In this document: positions 37,477 to 45,900 of the stretch, piece by piece
How positions within the stretch are numbered: the stretch's first letter is position 1
Layout: each line of letters begins with the position of its first letter
Origin: DAOQVR01 sp035341665
GTDB lineage: Bacteria > Chloroflexota > Anaerolineae > JAAYZQ01
DNA length: 64,000 nt
Assembly (NCBI GenBank): GCA_035341665.1
Contig: DAOQVR010000020.1
Location: forward strand, 1 to 64,000
Reading direction: 5' to 3'
Position numbers and translations under genes: made by a program
Notes under the pieces: model-generated
Told to the model about the DNA's origin: nothing
Seen by the model: the letters and a program-made list of their open reading frames with translations, nothing else
Databases searched by the model: none

Positions 37477-37605
37477 AGTGGATATTCCCGGAGCGAGAGG
37501 CGACCAGGAGCATAGACAGCGACCTGCGGCGGCGTAGGGCGGGTTTCCATACCCGCCCCATGCCCGGCGCGCGCGAGGGGCTGGGTCACGGCGGGAGCGC
37601 TCGGT
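37477..37605. repeat. Segmental duplication, copy B
   Basis: Repeats the end of the 33.1 kb membrane protein gene: the frame KWIFPEREATRSIDSDL is preserved but has no gene in front, and the palindrome (GTAGGGCGGGTTTCCATACC) and CGGCGGGAGCGCTCG follow. The stretch 37234-37476 before it has no supported gene. Confidence 0.75.
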
Positions 37606-37657
37606 CGGAGACCTTTGCCCGTCCGCGCCGCGGGCCGGCAGTCGAGGGTGCGAGGAC

Positions 37658-37695
37658 AGACCTGACAGGTTTTGGTGACCTGTCAGGTCTTTTGT
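37658..37695. terminator. Perfect 12-bp hairpin followed by a T-run
   Basis: AGACCTGACAGG (37658-37669) pairs with CCTGTCAGGTCT (37679-37690) around a 9-base loop, followed by TTTGTCC. Read on the plus strand it resembles a terminator, but no intact gene ends close by, and the sequence may instead be a dispersed palindrome. Confidence 0.45.
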
Positions 37696-37859
37696 CCTAT
37701 CACTGGTTGTGCACTGCCCCCATGCCCGCCTGGCAGCCTGGCTGTCCTGGCCGAAAAATGCCATCCATGCAGAGATCAGCCGGTCAGTCCCAATAATCCA
37801 AAAGGGCATTCCATTCTGAGCGATGGGTTTCGGAACGGATGGGTGTTTTCGGCCAGGAC

Positions 37860-38032
37860 ACCCCAACCTGGCCGCCGCGGTGGCCAGCTACGCCGTGTTG
37901 ATCCGTGCCGGGCAAGTGCTGGCCGCGGGACCGCCCGAGGCGACACTAACGGAAGACAGGCTGTCGGCAACCTATGGTGTGCCGGTGGGCGTGTATCGCG
38001 TGAATGGACGCAAGGCTATTCTTCTGAACTAG
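37860..38032 (+). pseudogene. C-terminal fragment of an ABC transporter ATPase (FecE/BtuD-type)
   Basis: The frame reads HPNLAAAVASYAVLIRAGQ, then LAAGPPEATLTEDRLSATYG and VPVGVYRVNGRKAILLN. This is the end of an iron-siderophore or cobalamin importer ATPase: the switch-histidine region (HDLNLAA in intact proteins) and the AGPP...LTE..L...YGVPV tail. All nucleotide-binding motifs are missing. The junction with unrelated sequence is near 37860. Confidence 0.7.
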
Positions 38033-38044
38033 ACCTCGGCCTGA

Positions 38045-39091
38045 TCAGGGCACGATCACCGTACGCACATCGCCGCCGAATTCTCCCAGGGCATCCATTA
38101 CCCGGTTGATCGCGGCCGCGTCGAGGGGCACCGTCCGTGCCACCACGGTCGACAGGTCGAGCTTGCCCTGCCGGACAAACTCGACCAAGATCGATAGCTC
38201 CCCCAGCAGGTGGTCCGACACGCCAATGATCTCGGCTTCGCGGCCAATGACGTCGTGGTAGGTGTCGACCGCTATGGCTCGATCGGTGATGCCGGCCAGC
38301 GCCGCCCGGCCTTGCACCGCCAGCGCGCGCACCGCCTGCTCCATCGTCACCGGCAGGCCAATGACCTCGATCGCCACGTCGACACCCCGCCCCCCCGTCA
38401 CGCGCCGGATCTCGTTCACCGGGTCCGCCTGGCGGGCATCCACGGGAAGGGCGCCATACGCCTCCGCCTGTCGCAGCTTGCCGGCGTTGATGTCCACCGC
38501 CACCACCTGTACGGCCCCCATGGCCCGGGCGAGCTGAATGACCGACATGCCGAGGCCGCCCGCACCGAACACGGCTACCGTATCACCCGCGCCCAGGCGC
38601 GCCTTGCGCAGCGCGTGGAAGGCGGTGGACGACGAGCACATCATGATCGCCGCCTGCTCAAAGGGCACGTCGCCGGGCAGAGGCACGGCGTTGCGCGCCG
38701 GCACGGCGATGTACTCCGCGTAACCGCCGTCGACGTCCTTGCCGATCATCTTGCCCGTCGTGCAGAACTGCTCGCGGCCGGTGCGGCAGAAGCCGCACTG
38801 GCCGCAGGTCAGGAGATAGTGCAGGCAGACGCGGTCGCCGGGCTTGACAGCCTGCGGCTGCAAGCTGCCAGCCGCGCCTGGGCCAACCGCCTCGATCACG
38901 CCGGCCACCTCGTGCCCCAAGGTCTGTGGCAGCCGCCCCACGCCCGACGTGCCCGCCCGATAGTGGACGTCAGAGTGGCAGATGCCCGCCGCCTTGATGC
39001 GCACCAGCACCTCGCCCTCGCCTACCGTGGGGCGTGGGATTTCCTGCATCTCCAGTGGTTTTCCAATCTCGACCAGACGAACTGCTCTCAT
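38045..39091 (-). CDS. Zinc-dependent medium-chain alcohol dehydrogenase
   Basis: A 348-residue MDR dehydrogenase. Catalytic zinc ligands C38 (GICHSD) and H60-E61 (GHE); structural zinc cysteines C96, C99, C102 and C110; NAD(P) fold GAGGLG at 176-181. It oxidises an alcohol or reduces an aldehyde; the exact substrate is unknown. I start at MRAVRLVEIG; the frame is open 10 codons further into sequence that belongs to a broken neighbour. It is one of few intact metabolic genes in the rearranged zone. Confidence 0.9.
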   Translation of the reverse strand: MRAVRLVEIGKPLEMQEIPRPTVGEGEVLVRIKAAGICHSDVHYRAGTSGVGRLPQTLGHEVAGVIEAVGPGAAGSLQPQAVKPGDRVCLHYLLTCGQCGFCRTGREQFCTTGKMIGKDVDGGYAEYIAVPARNAVPLPGDVPFEQAAIMMCSSSTAFHALRKARLGAGDTVAVFGAGGLGMSVIQLARAMGAVQVVAVDINAGKLRQAEAYGALPVDARQADPVNEIRRVTGGRGVDVAIEVIGLPVTMEQAVRALAVQGRAALAGITDRAIAVDTYHDVIGREAEIIGVSDHLLGELSILVEFVRQGKLDLSTVVARTVPLDAAAINRVMDALGEFGGDVRTVIVP

Positions 39092-39104
39092 TTTCGCTCC
39101 ACGC

Positions 39105-39300
39105 TTCGAACACAATGGCAAACTTGAGGCCGCGAGACTTGAGCGCGTGAGGGAACAGCGCGAAATAAATCATGTCGAAGCAGCCCTGATACAGACCGGA
39201 GACTACCCGCTTGCCTTGGATCCCCGAAGTGAGCACGAAGCCGTGACAAGTAGCCGACGATCGACCCGTATGCCCGCTGAAGGGAGCCCACGCCGAGCTG
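39105..39300 (-). pseudogene. DUF7000-like gene, frameshifted and truncated
   Basis: Two minus-strand frames together resemble a DUF7000 protein: SLQRAYGSIVGYLSRLRAHF in one frame, then VSGLYQGCFDMIYFALFPHA and LKSRGLKFAIVFE in another. The shift lies around 39230-39245. The match stops abruptly at about 39105, beside the dehydrogenase start, so the C-terminal half is lost. Confidence 0.5.
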
Positions 39301-39424
39301 TTCCTGCAGCTCTCTCTAATCATCGTCTAGTGGGGCCACAAACACTCCCCTGCTTGGCGATCTAGCACAAGGGTAACCCGGAGTGGCCCGCCAGGGGCAC
39401 GATCGGGTTCAGTGCTTTTGTTCG

Positions 39425-39622
39425 CTAACTCTTTTGCCCCGGCTGTTGGATAAGACCAATCTGGCGAAAGACCCCGAGAAAGTCTTCTTCTCCTCGTTCT
39501 TCCACGGTCTTTCCATCGGCAATGCGATAGATGGCAATGCCGGTGAGTTTCACCTCCTTGCCCGTTGGGGGAATGCCCAAGAGGTTGCCTGATGGGTTCC
39601 TGTAAAGCTCCAGCCTTCTCAA
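39425..39622 (-). pseudogene. C-terminal fragment of a SnoaL-like ester cyclase
   Basis: The minus-strand frame contains GNLLGIPPTGKEVKLTGIAI and YRIADGKTVEERGEEDFLG, the characteristic second half of SnoaL-like ester cyclases, and ends normally after GLIQQPGQKS. The N-terminal half is absent upstream, so this is a 5'-truncated relic. Confidence 0.6.
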
Positions 39623-39926
39623 GCAACCCCGTCACAAACGTGGTGCATCTCCGATCTACACACAGGTCCAGCGCGTCAGGTGCACGCGCTGGTTGGGCGG
39701 CCCAGTCTTTGCGTATGGATCCCGTTGCGATGCAGGTCCGACGATGAGGAGACTATGCACCTGAAATCCATTATTGTCAAGCAGAGGAATCATCCCATGG
39801 AAGAGCACTGGCTGTCCCGGCACGTTGGCGTTTCCAGTAGAAACGGTTCTGACCGGCTAGGCCATTTGTGGTCTGATGTCAGCGTTGGGATTGCAGTTTT
39901 GTTAGTGTGGCGACAATAGCTGCCCC

Positions 39927-39944
39927 CGAGCTCCCTTGGGGCAC
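39927..39944 (+). repeat. Left flanking direct repeat of the DUF433/DUF5615 module
   Basis: CGAGCTCCCTTGGGGCAC. The same sequence with one extra G recurs at 40801-40819 on the other side of the gene pair. The core CCCTTGGGG(G)CAC matches the 3' end of the tRNA-Glu gene (54356-54368). Confidence 0.65.
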
Positions 39945-40116
39945 TCTCTAAAGCCCCACCAAATCGGTGAGGTTCTCCTGGTGAGCTGGCCCGTGGGCCG
40001 GCTTGGTCCTGGAGATCAATGTCGATGAGACGGTCATCAGGTGCTGCTCATCGGGGCTTGACGGGCGAGAGGAAGCATGGTACACTCTGGCCGAAATGGT
40101 GAGGGAGAAGTCGAAA
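39932..40116 (+). repeat. Long diverged repeat carrying the DUF433 promoter, copy A
   Basis: About 185 bases, from CCCTTGGGGCACTCT to GAGGGAGAAGTCGAAA, recur in diverged form at 57565-57767. Copy A leads into an intact DUF433 gene; copy B does not. Confidence 0.75.
40058..40086 (+). promoter_or_regulatory. Promoter of the DUF433/DUF5615 pair
   Basis: TTGACG (40058-40063), 17 bases, TACACT (40081-40086). Copy B of the surrounding repeat keeps the same layout with TACGCT. Confidence 0.65.
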
Positions 40117-40353
40117 ATGAGGCAACAGTGGATCGTATCGGATCCAAGGATCATGATGGGCAAACCGGTCGTCGCCGGGACGCGGATCACCGTCGAGTTG
40201 ATCTTGGAGAAGTTGGCCGCTGGCGAAACCATTGAGCAGATTCTCGATGAGCATCCCCGCCTGACCCGTGAGGCGATCCATGCCGCCCTGGCCTTTGCCA
40301 CGGAGGCATTGCGCGCCGACGTAATCTATCCGGTTGCCGAGGCCGTTGCGTGA
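40117..40353 (+). CDS. DUF433 antitoxin-like protein
   Basis: A 78-residue DUF433 protein with the motif PRIMMGKPVVAGTRITVELI and a helix-turn-helix-like C-terminal part (DEHPRLTREAIHAALAFA). DUF433 proteins are DNA-binding antitoxin candidates typically paired with PIN-like DUF5615 proteins, as here. I choose the ATG at 40117, preceded by GAGGGAGAAG; ATG at 40096 would be almost at the transcription start. The stop overlaps the next GTG (GTGA). Confidence 0.85.
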   Translation: MRQQWIVSDPRIMMGKPVVAGTRITVELILEKLAAGETIEQILDEHPRLTREAIHAALAFATEALRADVIYPVAEAVA

Positions 40354-40718
40354 ACCTGCTCGCCGACGAGAGCGTGGATCGCCAGATTGTCGACCGGCTG
40401 AGGCAAGATGGTCACACTGTGCGATACGTCGCGGAGACGGAGCCGGGCGTGTCGGATGATACGGTGCTGGATCCCGCGTATCGGGAGGCTGATCTGCTTC
40501 TGACGGCCGACAAGGACTTTGGCGAGCTGGTGTATCGCCAGGGTCGGCTCTCGTGCGGCATTCTGCTTGTTCGGCTGGCGGGTCTATCGCCTGCACAGAA
40601 AGCCGAGGTCGTCGGTTCTGCCCTTAGTCGGCACAGCCAGGAATTGCCAGTGGCTTTCGCCGTTCTCACGCCAAGGTCCTTCGGGATTCGCAGGTTGCCG
40701 CGAGGCGGCGGCCAGTGA
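40350..40718 (+). CDS. DUF5615 PIN-like toxin candidate
   Basis: A 122-residue DUF5615 protein. The opening NLLADESVDRQIVDRL and the later LLLTADKDFGELV carry the acidic residues of the PIN-like (Mut7-C) nuclease fold. In pairs with DUF433 it is the presumed ribonuclease toxin. GTG start at 40350 overlaps the antitoxin stop by four bases, so expression is coupled. The last 10 residues (RLPRGGGQ) are unlike the family and may come from the junction at the right-hand repeat. Confidence 0.82.
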   Translation: MNLLADESVDRQIVDRLRQDGHTVRYVAETEPGVSDDTVLDPAYREADLLLTADKDFGELVYRQGRLSCGILLVRLAGLSPAQKAEVVGSALSRHSQELPVAFAVLTPRSFGIRRLPRGGGQ

Positions 40719-40800
40719 CCCTACGGTCTCGCCCGGCGCTTGGCGACCGCCGACGACAGCTACCACAATAACTGAAGCGTCAACTGACAGTCCTGTCGTA

Positions 40801-40819
40801 CGAGCTCCCTTGGGGGCAC
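40801..40819 (+). repeat. Right flanking direct repeat of the DUF433/DUF5615 module
   Basis: CGAGCTCCCTTGGGGGCAC. Followed by AGT, so that CCCTTGGGGGCACAGT is identical to the last bases of the tRNA-Glu gene plus three bases beyond it (54356-54371). Confidence 0.65.
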
Positions 40820-40915
40820 AGTCGCCAGTGCAACAGGACGCCATCCCATAGCCCCGGTTCCTCGCCTGGCTCAGTGCGGCGGGCCCACTCAACCTGCCGC
40901 CAGTCCGCCTGCCAG

Positions 40916-41668
40916 TCAATCGAGCCGGGCCAGGACGTCTGCTCGCACGATTTCATAGGGCACAAACTGGGGCAGCAAATGCCTCAAGTCTCTCTCCCAA
41001 TCAGTGCCCACTCGATCGAGAGTCGCCGCCAATTCATCTCTTTTCCATGTCATCTGGTATAGGGCCAGCTTGCACTGGAGCAATCCATCGTCCAACCGGA
41101 CTCCTTGATTGAGCATCAGCCAAATGTCGTACAGGTCTCGTGGCTTGCCCCGCACCAGCAAGGCTCGCATCTTTTCCGCCAGCAGATGCTCGGGTGTCAA
41201 GACCGTCACGACAAAGGGACGCACATCATCATACTTGGATTTGACCAACTCCCTGCGCACCGTCACATCTTCAGGCCGCCGATTGACGTCCACCCGCACC
41301 TTCCCTTTGCTGCGAGCGCGCCCATCATAGAGCGGCCCCTGGAAACTGACGTCGAAGCTGTATCCCACATCAGAGATCCACTCGCGGCGCTTCTCGGCGG
41401 ATATACCAAAATCGCGCAGCCGGGTGACAATCTCCTGCCAGAGTGACTGCAAGACAGCGACATCGCTTGGACCATTGAAATCCAGATCCTCCGAGTATCG
41501 GTTCCCACTGTAGACCATCCGCAGAGCCGTCCCGCCCTTGTAGATCAGGGCTTGGGTGCGCGAGTAGAGAAGCCAGAGAAGCAGATGCTGCAAGTAGTCG
41601 CGCTCTTGGACCTGTATCCCGATTCCACTTCGCTGTGCGATCTGCTGTATCTGGGCCTTGGTCAACAT
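40916..41668 (-). CDS. AbiEii/AbiGii-type nucleotidyltransferase toxin
   Basis: A 250-residue DUF1814 (AbiEii) protein. Nucleotidyltransferase marks are YKGGTALRMVYSG, RYSEDLDFNGP, EHLLAEKMRALLVRGKPRD and DLYDIWLML. Family members transfer nucleotides to tRNA and halt growth; they act in abortive phage infection and plasmid stabilisation. I start at the ATG overlapping the AbiEi stop by one base. Second gene of a minus-strand pair. Confidence 0.88.
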   Translation of the reverse strand: MLTKAQIQQIAQRSGIGIQVQERDYLQHLLLWLLYSRTQALIYKGGTALRMVYSGNRYSEDLDFNGPSDVAVLQSLWQEIVTRLRDFGISAEKRREWISDVGYSFDVSFQGPLYDGRARSKGKVRVDVNRRPEDVTVRRELVKSKYDDVRPFVVTVLTPEHLLAEKMRALLVRGKPRDLYDIWLMLNQGVRLDDGLLQCKLALYQMTWKRDELAATLDRVGTDWERDLRHLLPQFVPYEIVRADVLARLD

Positions 41669-42444
41669 CAACCCACCCCCTCCCTGTCGACCAACTCGTT
41701 CTCAGGGATGTTCACAACGATCTGCCACCGTGGCACTGTGCGCCCTGTGCGTGGCCGATTCGGTTCCAGCTTGACCGGACTCATCGAATGAGCCAGGCCT
41801 TCCGCAGGCCGCCCATAGGTTTCCAGCAGATACCCCAGCCTGGATCCCAGGCTCCTGTTCTCCATTCGGTTGGCGTACTCGATCAATGTGGGCACGTCCA
41901 CAGTCTCAAGTGCAGCCCGAAGTGCACGGGCCACCTCCCCAACGCCACCGGCATGCTGTGGCAGGTCGAGGCTGTCCACAACGGCCTTTGCCTCGTCGGC
42001 AACGACGATGGGCAGGGCTCCCACATCTTCCCGACGATAGCCAAAGAACTTGGATGGCTTTATGGCAACAAAATGGAAACGGAGGCCCCGATAGCTGACC
42101 GGGTCCTTCTGCCTTGTCGTCGCCACAAAAGTGGTAAGGGGCACCTGCTCTGTGAAGCCATAGTGGTGCAGAGCGGACCAGTAAGACACGTAAGCAGGCG
42201 CGACCAGGTGACTGGCGATATAGAGCGGATTGGACAGCACCATCTCCGGCTCGAGCCCCAACAGCAGATACTTGCCCTTCTCCACTTCATCCGCAAGCCC
42301 ATCCGATGCGAGCCGGGCGACAAGACGATATGCCTGCCTTCGGGTAAGTCCAAGCAGGTCGGCAAGGAGACCAGGGGTGAAGTAGAACAGCTCGCTCTGC
42401 CGAAGCCGACGCGCGATAGAAATCGAAGGTAATATCTCCGCCAT
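41668..42444 (-). CDS. AbiEi-type antitoxin
   Basis: A 258-residue protein: an N-terminal winged helix (ELFYFTPGLLADLLGLTRRQ and AYRLVARLASDGLADEVEKG) and a C-terminal AbiEi-like domain containing SYWSALHHYGFTEQVP and FFGYRREDVGALPIVVADEA. AbiEi proteins repress their own operon and counteract AbiEii without forming a stable complex. Start at MAEILPS, preceded by GGGGAGGA; the frame is open upstream through an apparent LuxR-type relic and the promoter. Confidence 0.82.
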   Translation of the reverse strand: MAEILPSISIARRLRQSELFYFTPGLLADLLGLTRRQAYRLVARLASDGLADEVEKGKYLLLGLEPEMVLSNPLYIASHLVAPAYVSYWSALHHYGFTEQVPLTTFVATTRQKDPVSYRGLRFHFVAIKPSKFFGYRREDVGALPIVVADEAKAVVDSLDLPQHAGGVGEVARALRAALETVDVPTLIEYANRMENRSLGSRLGYLLETYGRPAEGLAHSMSPVKLEPNRPRTGRTVPRWQIVVNIPENELVDREGVG

Positions 42445-42476
42445 TCGCGGTAATCCTCCCCTTGATTTGTGGCCGG

Positions 42477-42505
42477 ATCCTATCACAGGTGCGTCTCCCA
42501 GGCAA
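42477..42505 (-). promoter_or_regulatory. Promoter of the minus-strand AbiE pair
   Basis: Minus strand TTGCCT (42500-42505), 17 bases, TAGGAT (42477-42482). Confidence 0.5.
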
Positions 42506-42588
42506 AACACCTGCCCAGGAGGACGTCCACCTTCCCGGTCGCCAGGCCCATGCGATGTGAAGAACCCCGGATGCCAGGAGCAGGAAGA

Positions 42589-42645
42589 CGAGGTCGCGCC
42601 TTCGGCCACCAGCGCCAGGATCTCCCTCTGGCGAGTTGAGAGGCG
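42589..42645 (-). pseudogene. LuxR-type helix-turn-helix fragment
   Basis: RLSTRQREILALVAEGATS on the minus strand resembles the start of a LuxR/GerE DNA-binding domain (LTPREREVLxLVAEG), but the rest of the helix-turn-helix is missing. Probably a relic. Confidence 0.3.
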
Positions 42646-42679
42646 AATCGGCCTGCCCTCCCCCTCACGTGGCTCCTGC

Positions 42680-42864
42680 TTGTCTTCGCAGGTCAAGCTT
42701 GTACTCCCGCTTGGCAGGCAGCTAGGCGGCAGGTGCGCTCTCGGCCTGTTCCTTCTTCCAGAAGTCCTGCGGGTTGTCCTTCCCCAAGCAGCTTGCCCAA
42801 GACGGGCAGGCATGGTACAAGCCCAGGTAGAATAGGGGAGCTAGCATGGAAAGAGCAAGGCAGC
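42680..42864 (+). repeat. Relic promoter and start of a hicB gene
   Basis: This stretch closely matches the region upstream of the second hicBA pair (54471-54645), including TTGCCC-17-TACAA(G/T), AGGTAGAA(T/C)AGGGGAG and the start ATGGA(A/G)AGAG(C/T)AAGGCAGC. After eight codons it runs into GC-rich unrelated sequence, so only the left end of a hicBA module survives. Confidence 0.75.
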
Positions 42865-42928
42865 GGGTAGGGGCGGGTATGGAACCCCGCCTTACAGCGG
42901 GCGAGCGCAGGGGGCCGTCTCGCAGCGG

Positions 42929-45900
42929 TCAACCGGATGGCGTACTGCCCGTCCCCGCCGCCACCTGGGCCCGCTGGACCATGGCGCGGATCGCCCCCAC
43001 CTGCTGGTGCAGCGCGGCGTCGCCGCACCGGGCCGCGACAAGGCAGGCTTCCTCCGCCAGGTCGAGCGCATCGCCCGGCCGGCTCAGGCCAACGCCCAGG
43101 GAGTAGGCCTGGTTGGCGAGTGAGGCAGCCAGCGCCCGGTCGTTCCCCTGCTGCCGGTGGAGGGCCGCCGCCTGCCCATACAGGGCCAGCGCCCCTGCCC
43201 AGTCCCCGCGGCCGGTGAGAACGAAAGCCTGCCCGTCGAGCGACTGGGCCAGCCCGCCGGCGTCGCCCAGATCGCGGTACAGGCGCTCCAGCTCCTGGAA
43301 GAGCGGCAGCAGCCCGTTCACGTCGCCGCCGGCATACAGCAGCGCTGCCTGCCCGGTCAGCGCGGCAGCGACCCGCCTCTTGTCCCCAAGCTCGCGGAAG
43401 AGGCGCTCCACCTCCCGGCGCAGCTCCAGCGCCGCACCGCGGTCCCCGCGCGCCTCGAGCACCGCCGACCGGCCGGTGAGCGCTGCGGCAATCCCCTGCT
43501 TGTGCCCCAGCGCGCGGCACAGGCGCTCCTGCTCGTCAAAGCACCTCATGGCCCCGTCCAGGTCGCCCCGGTCAAAGAGCACGTTGCCCCGCCCGCCCAG
43601 CGCCGCCTGGATGCCCTCGTTGGACCCCAGCCGGCGGGCCAGGCTCTCGGACTCGCCCAACAGGGTCAATGCTCGGTCCAGCTCGCCGCGCTTTCTGAGG
43701 ATCGCCGCCTGGTTCTCCAGCGCGGCCCGGAGTCCCATCGGGTAGCCTATCCTGCGGCAGATCGACTCTTGTTCCCGGTAGAGCCCCAGGGCGCCGTCCA
43801 AGTCGCCGCGATCGTACAGGACTCCGGCCTGGTTTCCCAGCGACGAGGAAAGCGCCTGCTCGTCGTGCAGCTCGCGGTAGAGCCGCTCCGACTCCCGGTG
43901 CAGGGCCATGGCTCCCTCCGGATCGCCGCGGTGCTGGAGCAGGTTGGCCTGGTTCCCGAGTGAGATCGCCAGCCCCTTCTTGTCCCCCACCTCGCGGGTC
44001 AGCTTTTCCTCTTCCTTGCGCAGCGCAAGTGCCCGGTCCAGGTCGCCGCGCTGGTGGAGGATCAATGCCTGGCCGCCGAGGCACAGCGCCAGGACCATCT
44101 TCTCCGCCAGCTCACGGCTGAGGCGCTCCGCCTCCCTGAAGAGGTCCATCGCCGCGTCCAGCTGGCCCCACTCGCGCAGGACCCGGGCCTGGTTGCCGAG
44201 GCACTTGGCCAGCTCGGACTTGAATCCAAGCTCGCGGCACAGCGCCTCCTGCTCCTTGTGCAGGGCCATCGCGGCCTGCAGGTCGCCCCGGTCGAAGAGG
44301 ACGAGCGCCTGGAGGCCGAGAGCGCGCTGCACTCCGGCCTTTTCCCCGAGCTCGCGGAAGAGGCGCTCCGCCTCCTTCGCCAGCGCCATCGAAGCTTCGA
44401 GCTCGCCGCGCGACTGGAGGACCAATGCCTGCCCGCAGAGCGCATAGGCCAACCGCTGCTTCTGCCCGAGCGCCCGGCAGAGGCGCTCCTCCTCTATCAG
44501 CAGGGCCATGGCACCTTCCAGGTCGCCGCGGATGCGAAGGACGTTGGCCTGCCAGCCGAGAGAGTTGGCCACGCCGAGCCTGTCGCCCAGCTCGCGGCAG
44601 AGCCGCTCGTGGCGCTTGGAGAGCGCCATCGCCCCGTCCAGGTCGCCCTGGTCCTGCAGGATCAGCGCCTGGTTGCCGAGTGATCTCGCGGCGTTGTCCC
44701 TGTTGCCCAGCTCCAGGTCCAGGCGTTCTTCCTCCCTGTAGAGCGCCATCGCGCCGTCCAGGTCGCCGCGTGCGTAGAGGACGGTGGCCTGACCGCTGAG
44801 CGACCCGGCCAGCTCCGCCTTGTTGCCCAGCCTCCGGCTGAGCCGTTCCTGCTCCTCGTACAGCGCCATGGCCGCGTCGCTGTCGCCGCGTGCCAGCAGA
44901 ATGCTGCCCTGGCCGCCGAGTGCCACGGCGAGGCGGGCTCTGTCGCCCGCCCGGCGGAACTCGCCGGCCTGGTGCTCGCGCAGCGCGAGGGCCTCGTCCC
45001 GGTAGCCGGCCCCCTCGAGCAGGAAACCGAGCCTCCATACGGCGTTTTGGTCGAAGTCGCCGGGCGCCGCCAGCACCCCGCGGTAGACATCGGCCATCCG
45101 CAGCTCCGAGCCGGCCTCCACCTGCACCCAATAGGCCCTCACCTGGTACGGGTCGGCCCTCCAGGCCGCGTCGAAATAGGCCAGGTCGCCGAGCAGCGCA
45201 GCCAGCCCTTCCCAATCTCGCGCCTGTGCGAGCTGCCACGGCTCTTCGTCCACCCGCCGGGCACCCAGCTCCCGCGCGCCGAAGTAATCCGCCAGCCGGA
45301 GGTGCGCTGCCCTCTGCCCGGCCTGGGAGCTCAGGTATCTGTGCTCCACCGCCTGGCGCAGGTAGGCGTGCCCGAAGCCGAGCAACCCTCCGCGGTTGAG
45401 CAGGGACGCCTCCGCCGCCAGGTAGAGCGGCGACCACCGGGCCCGCGGCATCGGGCGGCCGTCCTCGCCCAGCAGCTCCAGCAAGTCCGCCTCCGACAGC
45501 CCGCGGCGTGCCGCCCAGATCAGCGACAGCGCGTCCCCTACGAGGCCGGGCCGGTCCCTCTCATAGTCCTCCTCGTAGCGCGCCAGGATCTTTTCGTAGA
45601 GCTGTGCAACAGTCGCGGCCTCGAGGTAATGGCCGATCCGCTCCTCCAGCCGCTCGTGCATGCCAAAGAGCCGCAGCTCCTCCAACGTGGCCCGCAGGTA
45701 GAGCGGGTTGGCACACTGCGGCGCCGCCGCAACCCGTGCCGCCCGGTCCGGGCCGAGCGCCTTGCCATACTGCGCCAGGTAGCCCGCGATCAGCCGTCCG
45801 CGCTCGTCCGGTGCAAGGGGCTGCACCTCCAACTCGGGGTAGCCGCGCCTCCTGAGCTCGTCCAGCGGCCTGCCGGGCAGGGTCGACAGGATGAGCCGGA

